A stretch of DNA of 39,841 bases from NCBI GenBank assembly GCA_964592645.1, contig CAZQFV010000029.1, positions 1 to 39,841 of the forward strand, given 5' to 3'. The DNA comes from CAZQFV01 sp964592645 (GTDB lineage: Bacteria > Chloroflexota > Chloroflexia > DTKN01). The notes beneath the pieces were generated by a model. The model was not told the origin of the DNA and made no database searches. It saw nothing but the letters and a program-made list of their open reading frames with translations. Below, one piece after another: positions 30,607 through 38,981 of the stretch; the stretch's first letter is position 1; each line of letters begins with the position of its first letter. The translations under genes and the position numbers were made by a program.

Positions 30607-31749
30607 CTATTCTGTCCGGCGGTCCAGGCGCCGGGCGATGCCGACGACGAGGCGGGTGGCTCGCTCGAGCAGTTCGGGACGGATCTGCTCGAAGGTATCG
30701 GTGGGCCAGTGGCGGTGGGCCGGCCGGCCGCCTTGCAGAGCCATGATGCTCATCGCCTGGAATCCGCGGCGCAGAGGTACCAGGGCATCGCTGTTGTCCA
30801 GGTAATAGACCCGCGGGTCGGCATCGATGGTGATGTCGCCGCTCTCCGATTGGCCGGCCAGCTCCAGCAGTTGGGGGGCCGCCCGGCGGGGCAGGAGCGC
30901 CCCTTCGGCGGCAATGATCCCCAGCTCGCCGCAGCCCACCGTATCCAGGTTGATCAGGTAGGTATCGGCAAGCGGGAAGGGATATTGCCGCAGGAAGCGC
31001 CGGATGCCGGCCAGGCCGGCCTCTTTGCCGCCGCTGGCAAGGAGCCACAGCGTGGTGTACTGCAGCCCCTCCAGCTCCTCGGCCAGCCGCAGGAGCACGG
31101 CGACGCCGGAGGCGTTGTCGTTGGCTCCCGGTGGCAAGGGCATGATGATCTCCTGGTGCAGGATGAGCAGCAGGGCCAGGGCGGCGTAGCCTGCCGGCGC
31201 CCACTGCGCCCACCAGAAGGCGGCGATCCCGGTCCACCAGTGCAGCCCCACCAAAAGGGGCAGGGCAAAGGCGGCGGCCAGCAGGAGCAGGAAAAGCCGC
31301 CGGCGGCTGCCGGCGATGCGGGGATGGTTCAGCAGGTTGGACCGGGCGGTATCCAGGTGGGCCACGACGATGAGGTGCTGCCGTCCCTCCTGGGCCGCCG
31401 GGCGGGTGCCGATCACGTTCTGGCTCTTGGCTTTGGGCATCCAGGAGGAGATGAGCGGAAAGCCGAGGTGTTCGGCGACCAGGGCGACCAGGGCGGCCAG
31501 GCAGACGCCCAGCGCGGCCGGCCGGCTGTACAGCGAGATCGCCGGGGTCACGGCCATGGCCAGATAGATCAGGCCCAGAGGGATGCTGGTGGTGGGCACG
31601 GTGCGCAGGATCTGCACGTCCACCTCCAGGTTGGCCTGGCGCATCCTGGAGTTGACATAGGCCGCGGCGCGGGCCTCGGCCGCGGAGGTGGCCGGCCGCG
31701 GCCCGATCTCGCGCGCCAGGAACTGGATGGCCGCCATCTGCTCTTCCAA
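30607..31749 (-). CDS. Membrane-embedded M28-like peptidase homologue, catalytic Glu replaced by Lys
   Basis: 380 residues from TTG 31749, chosen because CAGGAGG lies 8 bases upstream; ATG 31779 is the alternative. M28 metal-site landmarks are VVAHLDTA, PPGANDNASGVAVLL, NLDTVG and AHRHWPTDTF. The segment equivalent to the M28 GEExGLxG motif reads GGKEAGLAG, so the general-base Glu is Lys while the zinc-ligand Glu remains. Two pairs of hydrophobic helices are inserted (about 55-100 and 150-205), so the domain is membrane-bound. It may be inactive as a peptidase. It is 24 bases upstream of UPF0182. Confidence 0.78.
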   Translation of the reverse strand: MEEQMAAIQFLAREIGPRPATSAAEARAAAYVNSRMRQANLEVDVQILRTVPTTSIPLGLIYLAMAVTPAISLYSRPAALGVCLAALVALVAEHLGFPLISSWMPKAKSQNVIGTRPAAQEGRQHLIVVAHLDTARSNLLNHPRIAGSRRRLFLLLLAAAFALPLLVGLHWWTGIAAFWWAQWAPAGYAALALLLILHQEIIMPLPPGANDNASGVAVLLRLAEELEGLQYTTLWLLASGGKEAGLAGIRRFLRQYPFPLADTYLINLDTVGCGELGIIAAEGALLPRRAAPQLLELAGQSESGDITIDADPRVYYLDNSDALVPLRRGFQAMSIMALQGGRPAHRHWPTDTFEQIRPELLERATRLVVGIARRLDRRTE

Positions 31750-31825
31750 GAACGTTTCCTCCTGCGGACCTTTGCCCATACAGTACGGATTCGCGCGCTC
31801 CCGGTTGCTTTTGTCCCGGGGCGCG

Positions 31826-32914
31826 CTAGACCTCGTCGGTATCGAAGCGGGCCATCATCTCTTTCAGCGTCGTGATGGCCGCGATCTTGGCCGGGTCCAT
31901 CCCGTAGAGGATCGCTAGGTAGTAGGACGCGGCGTCTCCCCACAGCACCGCGCTCAGCACCTGGGCCAAGGGGCTCTCTCCCCGGGCCGTGACCGTGCGG
32001 CACGGCAGGCCGGCCGCCTCCAGGAGGCGGCGGGTCAGCTCTCGGCGCAGACGGTTGCGCGGATGATCCAGGGCCGATTCCAGGAAGATGCCGCGCAGCT
32101 TTTCGGCGAAGGCGGCCGGCCGGGCCGTGCCGGCGAGGGTGTTGTGGTCCATCTCCGGCAGCTCCTCGTAGGCCGCCCAGGACTTGCTGTTCTCGTTCAA
32201 GGCCCCTTTCCAGCGCCGGGCGACCGGGGCCAGCAGCCCGCTTCCACAGACCAGCGGCGTGGTGCCAAAGAGCCAGTGGGCCAGGCCCTTGGCCGGGTTG
32301 CGCTCGCGGGGTACTTCCAGCTCGATCTCCCGGCGCAGCGCCTCCAGGACGGCGCCGGCCTCCTGGACGGCCGGCGTAGGGTCGGGCAAGAGACCCAGGC
32401 GCACGAGGGCGCCCAGGAGCAGCAGCAGGCTGTAGCCGAGCGCTTCGCGCGGCTGCGCCGGGTAGGTGAACTGCAGCACCGAGGTGCCCCATTGCCGGGC
32501 GCGCGCCACGAGTTCCCCACCGGTCGCTATCACGACCATGGGCGCGCCGCGGTGCCGGGCCGCGATGGCGGCAGAGAGCGTTTCCTCGGTGTTGCCCGAG
32601 TAGGAGGAGGTCAGCACCAGGGTGTGGGGGCCGACAAAGGCCGGCAGGTTGTAGTCGCGGTGGACGAGGATGGGGACAGGCGACTGGTCCGCCGCCAGGC
32701 CGCGCAAAAGGTCGCCGCCGATAGCGGAGCCGCCCATGCCGGCCACGACGACCGCGTGGGGGGGCTCGCGCAGGGCCGGCGGGGTCCAGCCCATGACGAG
32801 GTTCCAGGCGGCGCGGCACTGGCCGGCGAGGTCGAATATTCGGCCGTGGGCGCCGGTGGGATCGCCGGTGGGATACAGGTCCAGGTTGTCCAGGTCGGGA
32901 ATCTGATAGGCCAT
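31826..32914 (-). CDS. Bifunctional phosphoglucose/phosphomannose isomerase
   Basis: 362 residues from ATG 32914 (MAYQIPDLDNLDLYP). Two SIS domains: VAGMGGSAIGGDLLRGL and LTSSYSGNTEETLSAA in the first, and LNENSKSWAAYEELPEMDHNTLAG, with the catalytic Glu and His, in the second. This matches the PGI/PMI family first described in Archaea, which interconverts glucose-6-P, fructose-6-P and mannose-6-P, feeding glycolysis and GDP-mannose. Length is normal for the family. It is the first gene of the minus-strand run ending in cadA. Confidence 0.92.
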   Translation of the reverse strand: MAYQIPDLDNLDLYPTGDPTGAHGRIFDLAGQCRAAWNLVMGWTPPALREPPHAVVVAGMGGSAIGGDLLRGLAADQSPVPILVHRDYNLPAFVGPHTLVLTSSYSGNTEETLSAAIAARHRGAPMVVIATGGELVARARQWGTSVLQFTYPAQPREALGYSLLLLLGALVRLGLLPDPTPAVQEAGAVLEALRREIELEVPRERNPAKGLAHWLFGTTPLVCGSGLLAPVARRWKGALNENSKSWAAYEELPEMDHNTLAGTARPAAFAEKLRGIFLESALDHPRNRLRRELTRRLLEAAGLPCRTVTARGESPLAQVLSAVLWGDAASYYLAILYGMDPAKIAAITTLKEMMARFDTDEV

Positions 32915-33025
32915 CGAGTTCCGCCTTGTAGGTGGGTTGGCGGCCATGCTCGAGCGAGGCCGGCCGCCGCCGGGCGCCCCAAGCCGGGCCACTGCCGCGG
33001 TCCTCTACGGTGCGCCGCCAGAAGT

Positions 33026-33054
33026 ATTGTACTACACCTGCCGCGCGTGCGCAA
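33026..33054 (-). promoter_or_regulatory. Promoter of the PGI/PMI operon
   Basis: On the minus strand TTGCGC (33054-33049), 17-base spacer, TACAAT (33031-33026). Start near 33019, about 105 bases before the ATG. It is back to back with the sortase promoter. Confidence 0.6.
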
Positions 33055-33075
33055 CAGGCGGCGATGTGGGGCCGT

Positions 33076-33104
33076 TTGTAGGCCGGGGAAGGATGTGGTA
33101 TACT
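33076..33104 (+). promoter_or_regulatory. Promoter of the sortase gene
   Basis: TTGTAG (33076-33081), 17-base spacer, TATACT (33099-33104) with TGG just before it. Predicted start near 33111, 22 bases before the ATG. Confidence 0.6.
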
Positions 33105-33132
33105 GCTGCCGTATTGGCATACGAGGTGCGCG

Positions 33133-33900
33133 ATGGAATTCGCTCCCGGCCGCCGGCCGCCGCGGCATTGGTTCCTCTGGGGATTGGGCAATTTGCTGAT
33201 CGTGGCCGGCCTCTTTGCCGTCCTCTATGTGGTTGGGTTGCAGGTCAATGTGATCGGCCAGGTGCCGCCCAACCCCTTGGCCCCGGAGACGCCCCTGGTG
33301 CGGCTGGCGCCGGCGCTGCGCCTGACACCTACCCCATCGCCGGGGCTGCCCGTGCTGAACTGGGACGATCCGGTGGAGGCGCCGCCTCCGCCCACGCCGG
33401 ACCCGCGGTGGCGATCGGCGGTGACGCGTATCCATATCCCGGCGATCGGGGTGGACAGTCCGGTCGTCCCGGTGAGCTGGCATGTGGAGACGGTGGCCGG
33501 GCAGCCCATGACCGTCTGGGATGTGGCCAAGTATGCCATCGGGCACCACCAGGGGTCGGGCAATCCGGGGATGGGCACGAACATCGTGCTGGCCGGGCAC
33601 TCCGGTGGGTTTGGGGCGCTCTTCCGCCGGCTGGCGCAACTGCAGCCGGGGGACGAGGTGCTGTTGGAGGGGAACGGGCGGCAGTACCTGTACGTGGTGG
33701 AGGAGGTCCTCTTCCTGAAGGAGGTCGGCGTGCCCATGGAGGACCGCCTGCGCAACGGGCAGTACATGGCCCCCACCGCCGAGGAGTGCGTGACGATGAT
33801 CACCTGCTGGCCGGTAGGAGTCTATGACCACCGCGTGATCGCCCGCGCCCGGCCGTACCGGGCCTCCCCGCTGGGAAGGCCCGATTGGGTGGAGAACTAG
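33133..33900 (+). CDS. Class D/E-type sortase
   Basis: 255 residues. A signal-anchor helix (13-35) is followed by a Pro-rich linker (45-92) and a sortase beta-barrel. The catalytic triad is visible: H156 in VLAGHSGGFG, C225 in TMITCWPVG (family pattern TLxTCxP), and R234 in DHRVIARA. Sortases anchor LPxTG-like proteins to a wall or to other proteins. No LPxTG substrate is in the window, although sortase-like enzymes are also known in Chloroflexota without classical Gram-positive walls. The 3' end overlaps the convergent CooC gene by four bases. Confidence 0.92.
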   Translation: MEFAPGRRPPRHWFLWGLGNLLIVAGLFAVLYVVGLQVNVIGQVPPNPLAPETPLVRLAPALRLTPTPSPGLPVLNWDDPVEAPPPPTPDPRWRSAVTRIHIPAIGVDSPVVPVSWHVETVAGQPMTVWDVAKYAIGHHQGSGNPGMGTNIVLAGHSGGFGALFRRLAQLQPGDEVLLEGNGRQYLYVVEEVLFLKEVGVPMEDRLRNGQYMAPTAEECVTMITCWPVGVYDHRVIARARPYRASPLGRPDWVEN

Positions 33901-34679
33901 CGCTCCCCGATCCGCCTGTCCAGCTCGCGCTGGATGGCGCGGATCTCCTCCACGGCCGGCCCGCCCACATCGTACAGGGCCACGCCCTGGCGATCGGCAT
34001 CGACAATCTCTGGGCGGTAATGGATGATCCCCAGGAGCGGCAGATCGGCCACGGCCTGGCGGATGAAAGCCTCCTCTTCTTCCGTGCGCACTTTGTTGCC
34101 CACAACGTAGATGTGCCGGATGCCAATATCGCCGGCCAGCCGGCGGATGGTGTGGGCGGTCTGTATGCTGCGCTGCCCCGGCTCGACCACGACGATGAAG
34201 GCGTCGACGGCGTCGGCGGTGGCCCGGCCCAGGTGTTCGATGCCGGCGACCATGTCGAGGATGATCACCTCGTTGCGCTCCAGGAGCAGGTGCCGCACCA
34301 GGGAGCGCAGCATCACGTTCTCCGGGCAGATACAGCCGCCCCCGCCCGTCTTGACCGTGCCCATCACCATCACGCGGACGCCCTCATGGGCAACGGAGAG
34401 GGTCTCCGGGAGGTCGCTGACCCGGGGGTTGAGCTTGAAGTAGGGGGCCTGGCTGCCCGGACGGGCCCCGGTGCGCTCCTCGATCAGATCGTCCATGGCC
34501 GAGATGGGGAGGATGCCGGCCATGCGGGACGGCGGGATGCCCACCGCCGTGGCTAGGTTGGTGTCAGGATCGGCGTCGATGGCCAGGACGGGCCGGCCTT
34601 CGGCCGCGTACAGGCGAGCCAGCGTGCCGGAGAGCGTCGTCTTGCCCACGCCCCCCTTACCGGTGACGGCAATCTTCAT
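33897..34679 (-). CDS. cooC: CooC-type nickel/CO dehydrogenase maturation ATPase
   Basis: 260 residues from ATG 34679, with GAAGGAGGT upstream; the longer frame would begin inside the promoter. It is a SIMIBI ATPase with deviant Walker A GKGGVGKTTLSGTLA, DADPDTNLA, and the CooC-specific CxC motif GGGGCICPENVM (C116, C118), which binds metal at the dimer interface. CooC inserts nickel into carbon monoxide dehydrogenase. No CODH/ACS gene lies in the window. A HypB-like gene is found about 1.4 kb away on the same strand. Confidence 0.88.
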   Translation of the reverse strand: MKIAVTGKGGVGKTTLSGTLARLYAAEGRPVLAIDADPDTNLATAVGIPPSRMAGILPISAMDDLIEERTGARPGSQAPYFKLNPRVSDLPETLSVAHEGVRVMVMGTVKTGGGGCICPENVMLRSLVRHLLLERNEVIILDMVAGIEHLGRATADAVDAFIVVVEPGQRSIQTAHTIRRLAGDIGIRHIYVVGNKVRTEEEEAFIRQAVADLPLLGIIHYRPEIVDADRQGVALYDVGGPAVEEIRAIQRELDRRIGER

Positions 34680-34710
34680 CGGACCTCCTTCACGGATCGT
34701 TGTGGTGACA

Positions 34711-34739
34711 ATGCTACCACAGGAGCGTCGTTTGGGCAA
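34711..34739 (-). promoter_or_regulatory. Promoter of cooC
   Basis: On the minus strand TTGCCC (34739-34734), 17-base spacer, TAGCAT (34716-34711) with TGG before it. Start near 34704. Confidence 0.5.
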
Positions 34740-34765
34740 GTGGCCAGGTCACCATCGCAGCTTCC

Positions 34766-34794
34766 TTGACGGCGGCGCCTTTTTCTGGTACACT
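34766..34794 (+). promoter_or_regulatory. Promoter of the small hypothetical gene and CvpA gene
   Basis: TTGACG (34766-34771), 17-base spacer, TACACT (34789-34794), preceded by TGG. Start near 34801, 26 bases before the ATG at 34827. Confidence 0.6.
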
Positions 34795-34826
34795 ACGGGC
34801 AGCGATAGGACGGTGATGGTCGGACG

Positions 34827-35126
34827 ATGGTCAAACTGCTGCTGACATGGGACATCGCGGACGGCAAAGAGGCGGCCTACATGGAGTTTGTCGTCCATGA
34901 GCTGGGGCCGGGCCTGAGCAGGCTTGGCCTGACGATCACCGACGCCTGGTACACGATCGCCGGCCGGGGACCCCAGGTGATCCTCGGCGGCGTCGCCGAG
35001 GATCAGCAGACCATGGACCGTCTGTTGCAGCATCCCGAGTGGCACCGGCTGCAGCAGAAGCTGCTCGACCTGGTGATCAACTACCGGGTGAAGCTGACCA
35101 CCCCCCAAGGACTGTTCCAGATGTAG
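34827..35126 (+). CDS. Conserved-looking hypothetical protein, 99 aa
   Basis: 99 residues, soluble, no signal peptide. The pattern of strands and helices (VKLLLTWDI, helix GKEAAYMEFVVHELGPGLSRLG, strand ITDAWYTIAG, strand QVILGGVAED, two helices to the end) suggests a ferredoxin-like alpha/beta fold of the dimeric alpha-beta barrel type. I do not recognise a family function. It has its own promoter and is followed 51 bases later by the CvpA gene, so the two may be cotranscribed. Confidence 0.7.
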   Translation: MVKLLLTWDIADGKEAAYMEFVVHELGPGLSRLGLTITDAWYTIAGRGPQVILGGVAEDQQTMDRLLQHPEWHRLQQKLLDLVINYRVKLTTPQGLFQM

Positions 35127-35177
35127 CCGCTGCCCCGGCGACGTGGGGCCCATTGTGAGCGAAAAGGAGTGCCTGCC

Positions 35178-35882
35178 ATGTTGATCGACATTGTCGCCAT
35201 CGCCTTTGCCCTGTTCCTGGCCGCGCTGGGTGTCTGGCGCGGGTTCGTGCGCGAGCTGCTGGTCTCCCTGGCCGGCATCGTCCTGGGCGTCTTTGCCGGC
35301 TCCCTATGGAGCACGGCCTGGGGGGCAGACTGGGCCGGCCGGCTGGGGGCGGACCCCCGGGTGTTCCAGGGGGTCATCGGGCTGGCCAGCCTCTTCCTGA
35401 TTGTCATCTTTATCGGCTACGGCTCGGCCCTCTTCCTGCCGCGGCGCAAGCCGAACATCTGGCAGCGGCTGGCCGGCGGGGTGGTCGGCCTGGTCAACGG
35501 GCTCTTCCTGGCGGCGTTCTCCTTCAACTATATCCAGAACCACTTTTTCGGCAGCCCGCCGCCGGCCGACTCGGTGCTGATGCGCGCGCCCCTGGCCTCG
35601 GCCATGATCAAATGGCAGCCGCTGGTCCTGGCCGGCCTCCTGCTGATTGTCTTCCTGGCCGTCGTTGTGGTGGCCCTCGTGCGCCTCTTCCGCTATATTC
35701 GTCAACTGGTCGCCGAAGCCCCGGCGGCCCCGGCCCCGCAGCCGTTGACGCCCGCCCCGGCCTTGCCCTCCACTCCTATGGCCCCCCCGCCGCAGGAGCC
35801 CAGCGTGCCCTGTCCCAACTGCGGCAGCGCAGTGCCCTTTGGCGCAACGTTGTGCCCGCAGTGCGGCAAGACGATATCGTAA
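35178..35882 (+). CDS. CvpA-family membrane protein with C-terminal zinc ribbon
   Basis: 234 residues from ATG 35178 (AAGGAG 8 bases upstream; GTG 35169 lies too close to it). Four hydrophobic segments (about 1-40, 65-88, 100-118, 145-172) resemble the CvpA/colicin V production fold, starting with IDIVAIAFALFLAALGVWRGFVREL. After a Pro/Ala linker comes a zinc ribbon, VPCPNCGSAVPFGATLCPQCGK, with two CPxCG knuckles. The role is unknown; CvpA proteins are linked to envelope stress and purine-operon context elsewhere. Confidence 0.75.
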   Translation: MLIDIVAIAFALFLAALGVWRGFVRELLVSLAGIVLGVFAGSLWSTAWGADWAGRLGADPRVFQGVIGLASLFLIVIFIGYGSALFLPRRKPNIWQRLAGGVVGLVNGLFLAAFSFNYIQNHFFGSPPPADSVLMRAPLASAMIKWQPLVLAGLLLIVFLAVVVVALVRLFRYIRQLVAEAPAAPAPQPLTPAPALPSTPMAPPPQEPSVPCPNCGSAVPFGATLCPQCGKTIS

Positions 35883-35927
35883 GCGCCTCCCTGGGCGCGT
35901 CGCTGCGCGCGCCCGGCAATAACGACG

Positions 35928-35962
35928 AGCCCCGGCGGGTACCTCAAGGACCCGCCGGGGCT
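35928..35962. terminator. Bidirectional hairpin between CvpA and HypB-like genes
   Basis: AGCCCCGGCGGGT (35928-35940) and ACCCGCCGGGGCT (35950-35962) pair perfectly over 13 bases with a 9-base loop, between convergent genes. The flanking T content is low (TGATT on the plus side, GTTATT on the minus side). A smaller GC hairpin lies at 35892-35914. Confidence 0.65.
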
Positions 35963-36055
35963 TGATTCGGACGCTCCCCCTGATTCCTGCCGGGCTCGCT
36001 ATCCTGCCTGGAAGCCGAAATCCGCGTGCACCGACTTGAGGGATCTGGGCAGAGA

Positions 36056-36703
36056 TCAATAGCGCTGCTCCATCAACCAGCTACACCAGCCCTCCAACCC
36101 TTCGCCGGTGCGGCAGGAGACCTCGAAGACGGGGGCGGCGGTGTTCAGCCGGCGCAGGGTGCGGTAGAAGAGGCCGCGATCGAACTGCAGGGCCGACAGC
36201 AGATCGATCTTGTTTAGAATGACGGCGTCGGCGCGGGAAAAGGTCTCGGTGTAGCGCAGCGGGCACTCCTCGCCCTCGGGCAGGCTGGCGATGACCACGC
36301 GCAGGGCTTTGCCCAGGGGGGCCCTGATGACGGGCGCGGTCAGGGCCCCGATCTCCTCGATGAGCAGCATGTCGATGTCTGCCAGCGGCAGTTGGTCCAG
36401 CGCCTCGCGCAGCATGCTGGCATCCATGTAGGGCTGTCCCCCGGTGTCGACGAGGACGGTGGGGACCGGCAAGTCGTCCAGCACGGTGGGCCCCGTGGGC
36501 AGGGCAATCGCTCCCTGGATGATGGCCAGGCGCACCCTGTTGCGCAAGCTCTCCACGGTGCGCATGAGCAGGCTGGTCTTGCCGGCCCCCGACGAGGCCA
36601 CCAGGTAGACGGGGATGATGCCAATCATGTGCAACAGGGCGGCGTTTTCGTCGGCGAGGCGCGTTTCGGCAGGGGGAACCCGTTCGATCCGTGTCAGGGT
36701 CAT
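36056..36703 (-). CDS. HypB-like GTPase lacking the canonical metal-site residues
   Basis: 215 residues with GGAGGAAAG before the ATG. The overall layout is HypB: P-loop VASSGAGKTSLL (K42), TGGQPYMDASML at the switch position, IEEIGALTAPVI, SLPEGEECPLRY, NKIDLL, and the C-terminal VSCRTGEGLEGWCSWL. In HypB the second and third segments carry the Cys-His and Cys that bind nickel or zinc in the G domain. Here they are P91-Y92 and A123, so all three ligands are lost. The N-terminal His-rich or CxxCGC nickel motif is also absent. It could serve a different metallochaperone or GTPase-switch role. No hydrogenase genes are present. Confidence 0.82.
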   Translation of the reverse strand: MTLTRIERVPPAETRLADENAALLHMIGIIPVYLVASSGAGKTSLLMRTVESLRNRVRLAIIQGAIALPTGPTVLDDLPVPTVLVDTGGQPYMDASMLREALDQLPLADIDMLLIEEIGALTAPVIRAPLGKALRVVIASLPEGEECPLRYTETFSRADAVILNKIDLLSALQFDRGLFYRTLRRLNTAAPVFEVSCRTGEGLEGWCSWLMEQRY

Positions 36704-36805
36704 ACTTTCCTCCGGTAGTGGCGTGTTGCAGCCCTATTTTAGGCACAAGGGGCAGAATGCGAAAGATGTACAGATTACAGGATGCTGACACCTCCCAATG
36801 GCACG

Positions 36806-36834
36806 TTGCGCGATTTCGGGAGCCATAGTATAAT
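36806..36834 (+). promoter_or_regulatory. Promoter of dapL
   Basis: TTGCGC (36806-36811), 17-base spacer, perfect TATAAT (36829-36834). The leader has a CCGTCT/AGACGG hairpin (36858-36874) and AAAGGAGGAG before the ATG. Confidence 0.68.
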
Positions 36835-36896
36835 GCGCCCGTGGCCCAAGGAGGCCCCCGTCTACGGCAGACGGTTCCCCCAAAGGAGGAGAAACG

Positions 36897-38057
<1,161 letters not shown>

Positions 38058-38064
38058 GGAGAAC

Positions 38065-38979
38065 ATGGTCGCTGTTGGGCCCAAGGTATGGCGTGTAGTG
38101 CAGGTCGGCCTGCTCCTGCTTCTTGGAGCGGCCGGCCTGTTTGCCTGCGCCGGGGGTGCGCCGCGCCACTTCCAGGGGGAGTTGGCCTATAGGCATGTCC
38201 AGGCCCAGGTGGCCCTGGGGCCGCGGACTGTGGGTTCGGCCGGCAACCGGCAGGCCGGAGACTATATCGCGGCCGAGCTGCGCCGCCAGGGCTGGCAGGT
38301 CGAGATCCAGGAGTTCACCTACCGCGGCGTATCGTTGCGCAACATCCTCGCGGCGCGCGGCCGGGGCCCTCGTGTCGTCTTTGGCGCCCACTACGATACC
38401 CGCAGCCATGCCGACCACGACCCGGACAACGCCCGCCGACAGGACCCCGTGCCGGGAGCCAACGATGGCGCCAGCGGCGCCGCCATCCTCCTGGAGCTGG
38501 CCCGCGTGCTGGGACAGGAGGAACTGGACGTGCAGGTGCAGCTAGCCTTTTTCGACGGCGAGGACAACGGGGAGATCGACGGCTGGCCCTGGTGCGTCGG
38601 GTCAACCTATATGGCCCAGAGCCTCCTGCCGGAGCAGTATCCGCGCTACGTCGTTGTGGTCGACATGGTGGGAGACGCCGATCAGCAGCTCTACTGGGAG
38701 CGGTTCTCCAATCAGCAACTGCGCACCGCGATCTGGGCCCTGGCCGCCGAGCTGGGCTACGGCGATATCTTTACGCCCACGGTTCGTTACGCGATCATCG
38801 ACGACCATCAGCCCTTCCTCCAGCGCGGCATTCCGGCGGTGGACATCATCGATTTCGACTACCCCTATTGGCATACGGTCTCCGATACGCTGGACAAGGT
38901 CGGCGCGCAGAGCCTGGAGCGCGTTGGGCGCGTGTTGGAAGAGATGGTCCGCCGTCGGGTGGGCCTGGAGAACGAGTAG
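38065..38979 (+). CDS. Secreted M28-family peptidase or glutaminyl cyclase-like lipoprotein
   Basis: 304 residues from ATG 38065, with AAGGAG just upstream and overlapping the dapL end. A hydrophobic signal with a possible lipobox LFAC is followed by a complete M28 zinc site: FGAHYDTR, GANDGASGAA, LAFFDGEDNGEIDGW, VDMVGD and YPYWHTVSDT. The FDGED and IDGWPW features resemble the glutaminyl-peptide cyclotransferase branch of M28. It probably acts outside the membrane as an aminopeptidase or cyclase. Likely operon with dapL and the downstream sensor gene. Confidence 0.88.
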   Translation: MVAVGPKVWRVVQVGLLLLLGAAGLFACAGGAPRHFQGELAYRHVQAQVALGPRTVGSAGNRQAGDYIAAELRRQGWQVEIQEFTYRGVSLRNILAARGRGPRVVFGAHYDTRSHADHDPDNARRQDPVPGANDGASGAAILLELARVLGQEELDVQVQLAFFDGEDNGEIDGWPWCVGSTYMAQSLLPEQYPRYVVVVDMVGDADQQLYWERFSNQQLRTAIWALAAELGYGDIFTPTVRYAIIDDHQPFLQRGIPAVDIIDFDYPYWHTVSDTLDKVGAQSLERVGRVLEEMVRRRVGLENE

Positions 38980-38981
38980 CG

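Noticed and set aside
36704..36790. Minus-strand promoter for the HypB-like gene with -10 at 36741-36736 (TAAAAT)
   Set aside because: No acceptable -35 at 16-18 bases; too weak to list as a feature.
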